Below, one piece after another: positions 54,701-64,000 of a DNA stretch of 64,000 nucleotides. Each line of letters opens with the position of its first letter. Position 1 is the stretch's first letter. The position numbers and the translations under genes were made by a program. Origin of the DNA: Rotaria sp. Silwood1 (lineage: Eukaryota > Rotifera > Eurotatoria > Philodinida > Philodinidae); the NCBI GenBank assembly GCA_905250075.1, contig CAJNOP010000012.1, positions 3,584,772 to 3,648,771 of the forward strand, read 5' to 3'. Below the pieces are notes generated by a model. The model did not search any database, was not told the origin of the DNA, and was given only the letters and a program-made list of their open reading frames with translations.

Positions 54701-55675
54701 ACTCTATAGAATTGAATGTGAACATTTTTCATAGCTACAAGAAACTTGATATATTTCAAAATTTTACATCAATTATTCAAATTTTTCAATTGTAAAAGCT
54801 CTTATTGACAAAATTCACTATTTGAGTAATGATTGAGAAAGAAAGAATATTTACTATTACAGCTATTGGGTCTTTTGAATAAACACTCGATTGAATCAGA
54901 ATATTTCAAAACAACATTCCTTAAATCTAGGTCGTTTTTTTACAATACAGGAGATAGCTGTCAGTCATCTTGTTTTTCCAGGCTTACTCCAAAGAAAAAA
55001 AACATCAGACATAATCTATTTACACAATCGACAGAAAATCTATTATCTCGAGAGTCTAACTAAGAGAACAGCTATATATATATGTTTTATATTTAATATC
55101 TCTGTTTTTTTAATTTTTATTGAAATGACTTTCTAGATGAAAAAAAGAAAAGAAAACAAGAAGCGAAAGCGATAGAAGAAAAGAAAAAAAATTGATTTGA
55201 GAAAGCGAGTGATAACAACACATGTGATGAACAAAGAGCACACAAAACTCAATGAGATAATAAAGAAGTATTGAAAATGAATGATGTCAAAAAATCTCTT
55301 TCTTTTTAGTAATTATGCTAGAAAAAAAAAAGAAAAACACTGGGTGGAAATAGCTAAATAATAATATAACAATGATAATGCAATCAATAGCATATAGTAG
55401 GCCATTGAAAATTTAGAAGAAAAACTAACGGTGAAAAAAATGTTGTGCTCATCATTTTATCTTTTCTCTCTGTGTCATTTAAATTACGGTACGAGAGAAA
55501 AATCAAACATCATTACATGATCAAAATGAATCAAGAAGAAGAAAAAAAAAAGGATACGAGCACAAATAAGCTCGAAGATATTATTTTTATATACATGATC
55601 GATCAAAAGGAACAAGTAAACAAACAAAAAAAAAAAAAAAACAAAACATATTTCTTTTTCTTTTATTATCATTGT
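54701..55675. other. Intergenic, PP1 3' flank
   Basis: About 1 kb, purine-rich with AAGAAA runs. Frames at 54833-55136 and 55445-55819 are low-complexity; the latter runs antisense through the last PP1 exon. No gene. Confidence 0.5.
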
Positions 55676-57658
<1,983 letters not shown>

Positions 57659-58163
57659 ATTTATATATTCTACAAAAAAAAATGAAAAAACTACCGATTT
57701 ATATGTGTGCAAACATACATCTGTTTGTTGCTTTTTTTTTCTTTTTCTACCCTTAGTCGTTCACACTCGTTCTTTCTTATTGGCGTCTATGGTAACGTCT
57801 TGTAAGCATTTTTTTGTTTCACAAAAGCTCTCGATTGGTAAAAGAAAAAGAATGAATATGCAATGATGATAGCGATAGAAGGGTTTTAGTTATGAGTGAG
57901 AAGGGCAAGACAGTAGAAAGAAAAAAAATGGCAATGAAGATGTCGTTCTATAACATTGAAACAAAATAAAAACATTATAATAAATGAAAATTTTTCCTAA
58001 TTTTAATTTTTATTCATAAATAAATTTTAATAAAAAGGTCATGAAGTGCTTTTTTAATAGATTGGTCATTTCAGGTTTGTTATGACTCATTGTATGATTA
58101 CTTGCACAACTAATATTTATTTAGCTTGCATCACATTCATTTTCAAAAAACGAACGAAAAACA
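57659..58163. promoter_or_regulatory. Shared divergent promoter region, PP1 / TMA7
   Basis: 505 bp separate the two start codons on opposite strands. It contains poly-T tracts and no open frame of note. A bidirectional promoter for these two housekeeping genes is inferred from geometry only; I see no clear TATA box. Confidence 0.5.
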
Positions 58164-58467
58164 ATGTCCGGTCGACAGGGTGGTAAATTAAAACCATTGT
58201 AAGTTTTGTTTTTCTTTTAATTAATAATGTCCTACATTAGTTCATGTATTTTTTTATTAGAAAAAATCCGAAAAAAGATGACAAGGAATTAGATGATGAT
58301 GATAAAGCGTTTAAAGAAAAACAACGTGAAGAACAAAAGAAACTTGAAGGTAATTGAAAAAGAATATTGATCTATTGTTTTATTCTATTCATTGTCTTTT
58401 TTTTTCTTATTTTCTAGAAGCTAAAAAGAAAGCAACTGGTAAAGGTCCACTCAAATTGGGCAAATAA
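58164..58467 (+). CDS. TMA7: Translation machinery-associated protein 7
   Basis: Exons 58164-58198, 58261-58349 and 58418-58467 encode 57 aa; the human protein is 64. It starts MSGRQGGKLKPLKNPKKDDK and continues with DDDDKAFKEKQREEQKKLEE, ending in TGKGPLKLGK. This is the TMA7/CCDC72 family: highly charged, helical, ribosome-associated in yeast. AATAAA signals follow at 58493 and 58556. It heads the compact block of small genes that continues with the three membrane proteins at 58641-59585. Confidence 0.95.
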
Positions 58468-58555
58468 ACAATTATGAATTTTTCAGGCTTACAATAAACT
58501 CATAACTGATTCTTAATATGTTCATCTATTGAAACTTTTTTTTTCTTTTTCATCT

Positions 58556-58612
58556 AATAAATATGCTTGAAAGTTCTGGTGCTCTATATTTTTCGATATT
58601 CTAGATAAACCT
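58556..58612 (+). promoter_or_regulatory. Poly(A) signal followed by possible splice acceptor (operon-type junction)
   Basis: AATAAA at 58556-58561 is followed about 45 nt later by TTTTTCGATATTCTAG (ends about 58612), which looks like a splice acceptor. It lies 29 nt or so upstream of the next ATG at 58641. No donor in the spacer is needed if a spliced leader is added in trans. This is an inference from arrangement. Confidence 0.35.
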
Positions 58613-58640
58613 CTTGTTATTTCTATTTTTTTTTTATTGA

Positions 58641-58904
58641 ATGGGATTTGTTAAATTTTATAGCACTCGTTTAAGTCCCATTGTTACTATAGCTGCACTT
58701 CTCATTGGTATTCATATATCTTGGTGGTCGATTCAACAAAAGTTAGTTGCCAAAAAGAAATATGAAATGAATCTTTATCTTTTTTAATGTGTTAATTTTT
58801 CTAGTCCAGCTCTTGTTCCACCTTCTGAACGTCGTCGTCATTTATTAGGATTTCGTATTCCTTATTTATCGCCATCTGCTGTCGATAAAGATAAGAAAGA
58901 TTGA
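58641..58904 (+). CDS. Small single-pass membrane protein A (unrecognised)
   Basis: Exons 58641-58741 and 58805-58904 encode 66 aa. A short basic start, MGFVKFYSTR, precedes one hydrophobic helix (SPIVTIAALLIGIHISWWSI, about residues 11-30). A basic tail follows, with PPSERRRHLLGFRIPYLSP and KDKKD. Size and layout resemble small mitochondrial inner-membrane assembly or complex subunits, but I recognise no family. The stop TGA (58902-58904) touches the ATG of the next gene with no base between. Both genes have their own intron and read in different frames, so they are separate cistrons. Confidence 0.75.
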
Positions 58905-59203
58905 ATGACTACACAACAATCAACAACTGGCTACGATCCATTTAGTGTTAAACCATTACAAGTTCGTACGAGACGGATATTCGCACCTAGTGGAGGTTCT
59001 GTTTCAGTAACAACGGCTACTGTTCTTATTGCTACATTGTCTGCGTGTTTTTATTTATTAGTACCACTTGAATATATTAGGTAAATAAAAAAGAGAAATG
59101 AAAAAACAAATTATTTTCAAATTTTAGACCTGATATAATCGGTTGGAATCGTACAGCTCGTGCTCGAGAGGCTCTTACTAAAGTACAAGAGAAAAGACAA
59201 TAA
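58905..59203 (+). CDS. Small single-pass membrane protein B (unrecognised)
   Basis: Exons 58905-59080 and 59128-59203 encode 83 aa. The N-terminus MTTQQSTTGYDPFSVKPLQV is polar, then RTRRIF. A helix follows (VTTATVLIATLSACFYLLVP, about 33-52). A basic C-terminus ends ARAREALTKVQEKRQ. The start codon follows the stop of gene A immediately. The stop TAA (59201-59203) is 25 nt before the ATG of gene C. There is no room for a promoter before it, so it must be translated from a shared or trans-spliced transcript. No family recognised. Confidence 0.75.
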
Positions 59204-59228
59204 TTTTCTAAAAATAATCATCAAAATT

Positions 59229-59585
59229 ATGGGCTTATTCAAAGAAGGTCTTTTTGCTTTTCGTGGCCGTCGTTTTGTTGAATGGTTTTTCATGGATCGT
59301 CCTCAACTTCCTCTTATTTGTGGTATTACATTCTATACTTTTTTGTATCTTCAATATAAATATGATTTGATTGCTCGATGGAAAGGTCAACCAACTTACA
59401 ATGACTAGTATGTATTTATATTATTAAATGCTACCTTTCATAAATTTGTGTTTTTGTTTTATTATAGTTCCTATGTAAAAGAAGCTACTGAACGTGAACG
59501 TTCTCGTCTTGCTGCTCTTTCTTCTTCCTCGACACCTGCTATTTCTTCATCTCAACTATCACCTTCCTCAACCGGTGTTAATTAA
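59229..59585 (+). CDS. Small membrane protein C (unrecognised)
   Basis: Exons 59229-59407 and 59468-59585 encode 98 aa. Residues 1-20 are MGLFKEGLFAFRGRRFVEWF. One hydrophobic segment follows (about 27-43, LPLICGITFYTFLYLQY), then DLIARWKGQPTYNDYSYVKE, and a Ser-rich tail ends SSTGVN. The unspliced frame would stop at the intron (TAG at 59406-59408); splicing TA/GT replaces it with Tyr. An AATAAA lies at 59705-59710. Third gene of the tandem set, 25 nt after gene B. It may be mitochondrial by analogy of size and charge, but no family is recognised. Confidence 0.75.
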
Positions 59586-59704
59586 ATACGTCATCATGTT
59601 TTTGTCTTTTTAACGATGAACATTTTTTCCCTGTTTGTTTCAGTTAATATGTGCGTTTGAGAATCATTCAAACATTTCACAATTCAGCTAACATTTTCCA
59701 CATC

Positions 59705-59710
59705 AATAAA
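59705..59710 (+). promoter_or_regulatory. Poly(A) signal ending the small-gene cluster
   Basis: AATAAA 120 nt after the stop at 59585; no poly(A) signal occurs between genes A, B and C. Confidence 0.5.
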
Positions 59711-60744
59711 TAGTCTTATAGATGATGGTCTTGACTTGAGTAGTATACCTTGTGTTTTGTTTTCTTTATATAGAGCGTTTGATCTATGAACAGAGAAAAA
59801 TAAAAAAATTGAAAATTAATCCAATTAAGCTATGTTTGTTCAGATTTCATTTTTGGATGCATACACGAACCTATTAGTTCGAAATGGAGGCAAAACATGA
59901 GATAGATTTGTTCGTCTAAACATACATTAGAATATTTTTGGTATTATGCCATGCTCAAGAATTTGAGGTATTGCTTGCAACCGAATTCAATAGATGTTTT
60001 CGTTGTTCTTTTTTTCAATAATGAGAGAATAAGAGAAGTTGTGAAATATTGTTTTTTTTTTATAAAAGCTAAAAAACAAAATTCAAAGAGCTAGACATTA
60101 ATTTATTTAAACGAACACTTCATACTCAATCTTACTCTAATATTTATTTATCAAATTACATTTAATTGGTCATTGATCAGAACAACATATGCTTGACAAA
60201 CAGAATTAATACACAATGAAGAAAATAATAAAGTAAATAAAATAAAAAATAGTATAGACTAGATATGTGCAGGACCCAGCTTTTTGGTCCTGGAAACTTT
60301 TTTGATCGATGCCCGAGAAATTTTTTTTGGTCGTCTCGGCAGCAGCTATTTTAGTTTTCCGAGTTCTAGTCTAGAACTATCAAATCATAAGGCTTTGGAT
60401 TTGCTCCATCTCTCTATTTAAAAGATATTGTTCAAAACTCGTTCTAAAGATTTATGTAGTTGACTAATAGTACTTTTTTGGGTAATTTCGATTGAATTAT
60501 GTTCTGATTGATGATTTCTAAGATCATTCTCTTAAAGCTATAGAATATTTAACTATAGTCTTTGGTTTCTGTTCGAGTGCCTCTTTACTTGTAGTTTCAG
60601 TCGAGATCTCCGTAGCTTCTCTTTGCGGTGGTTTCAATTCCAGTCTTGCACATCTTTAGTATAGGCTGACTGAATAATGAAATAAACAAATTAACTTTGA
60701 TTTATGTCATATTTTAGTAAGACAGTTTTTTAAATTAATGATTC
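59711..60744. other. Intergenic
   Basis: Apart from the short inverted repeat at 60255-60373, nothing recognisable in about 1 kb. Confidence 0.4.
60255..60373. repeat. Short inverted-repeat segment, possible MITE remnant
   Basis: TAGACTAGA at 60255-60263 is inverted as TCTAGTCTA at 60365-60373. Inside is a second hairpin, CAGGACC-CAGCTTTTT-GGTCCTG (about 60270-60292). No target duplication was seen. Arms are short enough to be chance. Confidence 0.3.
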
Positions 60745-61125
60745 ATTTTTAGAACATTAAAACACGAATCAATAGATGAACAACAAACATAGGTTTATCA
60801 CAAGAATATCAAGCACAACAAAGTCAACTTGAACGACTTAAATTTAAAAAATGCCAATCGAATTGACACCATGTTAAACAAATTCAAAGGAAATTTGGCT
60901 TGCCTTTTATTTCATGTTTTTCATTTTAATATAGCCGATTATATACTAAAACAAATGATATTACAATTATCTATCGAACAGCAAGCACGAATTAGACATA
61001 AAATACAACAGCTTCAACGGTTTCTATCTAGGTTGCTGTTTATGCGTCTGCATTCTAAATCGGAACAAAACGATAGATGTGAACAACCATATATGAATTG
61101 TACGTTTTTCATGCAGATTTGAACG
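60745..61125 (+). pseudogene. Possible decayed coiled-coil gene fragment
   Basis: Broken frames read TLKHESIDEQQT, then LSQEYQAQQSQLERLKFKK, then a 97-residue open frame with LSIEQQARIRHKIQQLQRFL. The Gln/Arg/Leu-rich, coiled-coil-like text is unlike the surrounding A/T noise, but stops interrupt it and no family is recognised. Confidence 0.3.
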
Positions 61126-61252
61126 TATTAGAAGTTCAGAATTTAATCTGTTTTATATTTTCTGAACGAATAAGTAGTCTTCATGCAATGGCTTTTTTAT
61201 ATATTTTCTTTTATAAAGAATATTTATTTATTTTTTATACAAATATCTATGA

Positions 61253-62809
61253 TTATGAATCAAACAAAGCACCAAAACAAGGAATATCTTTACGCCAAAG
61301 TGCATTAATCACTTCAATAGTAAATTTTTCATTTGATACAACAAATACAGCTTCTGAATTTGTTTTCCAAAATTGATCTTCTACTAATTGAGGACCAGGT
61401 CGTCCATTAACTGATGTATCATGTAAAGTATAATGTGGATGCAGTTTTTGGACTAATTTCCAGATATATTCTCCATAGATCTCTTCATGTTTTTTAGCAA
61501 TCCATAAAAGATGTGTATGAGTTGTAGGTAGTGGATCTTTGATATAGGGTAGTGCTGGTGCAATACCAGAGCCTGTACATACGATTAATACTCTTCGATA
61601 AGCATGAATACTATACATAAAACCAAGACCTTTTATTTGGCGAATCCATACATATTGTGGTAATTTATTATTCCTATAGTCATCAGCCAAAGTTTTTGTC
61701 CAATCTCCTGCAGCTGCAACTAATACTGAATGTTGATCCATACATGGGTCACTAAGAGCAATAGCAAATGCATGCCATTCATATCCATCTAATGAAATAC
61801 GTGTGAATGAACCATATGGATAAATTGCTCGAGGAAATGTTAAAATAGTTAAATCTTTTGATGGTTGATCATATTGTACGAGCACTTTACGTATACAAAT
61901 CCATGGCAATAAGATAATTATAATAATAACTAATAAAATCAATACAGGTACATTAAATAGAGCTTTTGTACTAAATGAGTTAAAGTTGTCTAATTGAATA
62001 AAAATGACATGAACAATAAGTATGAACAAAGATGTCCAACCAATATAACGATGTATACGTTCAAAAGTATTATGAAAACGACGACGAACTATTGGCATTG
62101 CCGTCGATGAAATACATAAAATAAGAAACAAAATAATTCCACCAGTTATTCTTACACCTGAACCATGACGTTCACAAATAAGAGAAATTAAAAGCCAGAA
62201 AAAAGCAGCGAAAGCTGATGAAACATGAAGACCACCAATACAATGTAACATTCGATTAAATTCATATTTAAAACATGGAGTTAATGCTACAAGTAGATGG
62301 AGTGAAGCTATAAATATTTCATTTCGTACAAGTACTCCAAAGAATAGTTCACAAACAGCTATAGTACCACCTGAAATTTGAATTATATGTGTCAAATAGA
62401 GTACACACAAAGTAATTGTTACTAAAACATGAATTATAAGCCATATTTGATGACACGTTATGTAGTCAGGCATTGTCTGATGATACCATGCTTTGATCGG
62501 ATGCATTTTTCTTGTGGGCGATATTATCGATTTGCCTTCGACTGTTATTCTTACTTCACCATTTTGTAAAACAAGTACGTCGTCAGATGATGGCTGTTGG
62601 TTAGATGAATTTTCATTTTTTTCAAGAATGCAATTATCAATAGACAAAAATCCTGCTGCACTATCAGATATAAATCGGTTAAGTTTAATACGCATAACAG
62701 GCTCATTAGATACGACACGTCGATATTCATTCAAATGGAAAGGGTTTATAACAGTTGACCGTTCAAAGTCCTTCAACCGATTTATACTTTCGTAAATGTC
62801 GTCTGTCAT
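61253..62809 (-). CDS. Intronless TmpA / ferric-reductase-like membrane oxidoreductase
   Basis: One uninterrupted frame of 518 aa. Residues 1-117 are cytosolic. About six membrane helices follow (121-141, 150-180, 194-212, 221-240, 256-274, 284-303). Histidines that could hold haem are H170, H189, H195, H253 and H267 (LHCIGGLHVSS, RIHRYIGW, IVHVIF). The C-terminal part looks like a FAD/NAD-binding reductase module: YPYGSFTRISLDGYEWHAFA (flavin region, about 330-350), VWIRQIKGLGF, and RRVLIVCTGSGIAPALPYI (nucleotide loop, about 405-423), ending ALFDS. This resembles fungal TmpA and related ferric-reductase-like proteins, as far as I recall. It is the only long gene here without introns, suggesting horizontal acquisition. 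Redox function is inferred. Confidence 0.8.
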   Translation of the reverse strand: MTDDIYESINRLKDFERSTVINPFHLNEYRRVVSNEPVMRIKLNRFISDSAAGFLSIDNCILEKNENSSNQQPSSDDVLVLQNGEVRITVEGKSIISPTRKMHPIKAWYHQTMPDYITCHQIWLIIHVLVTITLCVLYLTHIIQISGGTIAVCELFFGVLVRNEIFIASLHLLVALTPCFKYEFNRMLHCIGGLHVSSAFAAFFWLLISLICERHGSGVRITGGIILFLILCISSTAMPIVRRRFHNTFERIHRYIGWTSLFILIVHVIFIQLDNFNSFSTKALFNVPVLILLVIIIIILLPWICIRKVLVQYDQPSKDLTILTFPRAIYPYGSFTRISLDGYEWHAFAIALSDPCMDQHSVLVAAAGDWTKTLADDYRNNKLPQYVWIRQIKGLGFMYSIHAYRRVLIVCTGSGIAPALPYIKDPLPTTHTHLLWIAKKHEEIYGEYIWKLVQKLHPHYTLHDTSVNGRPGPQLVEDQFWKTNSEAVFVVSNEKFTIEVINALWRKDIPCFGALFDS

Positions 62810-64000
62810 TTAGAAAACTAAGTGTTATACTCTAAAATCAAATAGAAACTACTATTGTTGTAGTTCCAAAAAGCAATATGGTGAAGAGATATACATTATC
62901 AGCTATAAAGTTTTAAAAGGTAGGCTTTAATTAGACAAGTATCTACACGCCTACATATTAACACATAATTTCATGGAAAAGCAAGATACTAATACATATT
63001 TTAATACAAATGTTTGGACATGTTCTTCTATACTTACAGAACAGGAACAGATGGACATGGCCGTCAAAAAAAAAATTAAAACAGCTCAGAATTTATGAAA
63101 AATTTTTCGAAATAGTGATCGTTTTCAATTGATAATCATCGAATATCACTCCTATAAGCCCATTAGTCATAGAAGATTCTTCTTTGAGTCTCACAAAAAT
63201 ACCATTAACACTAATTAATCAACGAAATTTCTATATCGAAAGGGTAATCCAATGAAATCTTTCTAATGACGCTATTCTTAACGTTCGTTCTCTATACAAC
63301 TAAACATCGACAGAGTACATGAGATATTGAAAAACTTTGCATAGATGTTCAGTTTATGGAAGTACGTACATTAATAAAACAATTTACGTCTTTATACCTT
63401 ACCATTCATGATATTTTCAGGAACCAAGTTACAAATCAGAGCTTTAATCCAAGCAAATTGTTCATCAATATGTTTCATGCTGAAGAGCTCTGGTTACTTT
63501 CATTGTAAAGAGAGTTTCTTACTACTTTGGATAAGGAAGATGGCTTCTTTTTTTTTTACATTGTTTCGTTTTCGAATAAACAAAATTTTGGAACTCCTAG
63601 GCATCATCTTCTGAAAAACTCTGGGTTTCTCAAGCATTGACAATTAATTAGAAAATTCTTTTATTTCATCTGTAAGGCTATGCATACGCCTGATAATAAA
63701 AGAAAAGCAGAGCTCTTTAGAATGAAGTATATTAAGAAAAAATCTGTCTGCCATTTGATCATAATCGAAAAGATTTGTGCGTAATGCGAGCAAATAATAT
63801 GAAAAACGTAAAAGGTATTTTTGTCCTAAATAATCTTTCTATTATTACTTCAAATAGAGGTGAAGTATAAATATATTACATGTTACTTCAATCCATTATC
63901 TACGTAAATTCGAGTGTCTCGTGCGACATCGAAAATAGAAGATGACGCTATCCGATATCCCTTTTGAACTGTTATACCATTCAACAACATAGTAAAGACA
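62810..64000. other. 5' flank of the TmpA-like gene and window end
   Basis: About 1.2 kb with no credible gene; the frame at 63408-63614 is not convincing. It contains the presumed promoter of the minus-strand TmpA-like gene. Confidence 0.45.

Overview
The window is eukaryotic nuclear DNA from an animal. Genes carry many canonical GT-AG introns, mostly 50-75 nt, the DNA is strongly A+T-rich, the standard genetic code fits every exon join, and AATAAA signals follow several stops. CMIP, a CIN85/CD2AP-type adaptor, VWA8, PP1, ATP synthase subunit c, TMA7 and an asteroid homolog mark it as metazoan. Tiny introns, an R-S-E ADP-ribosyltransferase, an intronless fungal-type membrane reductase gene and decayed DNA transposons together suggest a bdelloid rotifer, perhaps Rotaria-like. 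That last step is inference; I could run no search.

Layout. 1-10.5 kb: three minus-strand genes, namely the 5' 648 codons of an asteroid/ASTE1 homolog (cut by the window edge), CMIP (17 exons, 708 aa) and an unrecognised single-pass membrane glycoprotein (9 exons, 363 aa). 12.6-22.2 kb: plus-strand genes for ATP synthase subunit c, VWA8 (11 exons, 1845 aa) and an ADP-ribosyltransferase with two possible last exons. 24.5-41.8 kb: gene-poor, with a 21-copy array of a 93-bp unit, a 1-kb foldback element, a small Gly/Tyr/Pro-rich protein with three DxNxDG calcium loops, and an orphan 116-aa protein. 41.8-44.8 kb: the SH3 adaptor gene. 44.8-55.6 kb: a 2-kb segmental duplication (45.25-47.6 and 52.63-54.7 kb), one copy of which holds a 358-bp hAT-type MITE with an 8-bp target duplication, plus decayed mariner and hAT transposase genes. 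55.7-59.6 kb: compact gene block with PP1 (minus) diverging from TMA7 (plus), then three small membrane-protein genes in tandem. The first two of these abut with no intervening base (TGA directly followed by ATG). 61.2-62.8 kb: the intronless TmpA/ferric-reductase-like gene.

How genes relate. Mitochondrial functions cluster loosely: ATP synthase subunit c lies next to VWA8, a mitochondrial AAA+ protein. TMA7 and the three small membrane proteins look like one co-transcribed unit, possibly processed by spliced-leader trans-splicing. CMIP, CIN85 and PP1 are signalling or scaffolding genes with no visible operon logic. Every multi-exon model on which phase could be checked closes in frame across all joins, which is the main support for the coordinates given.
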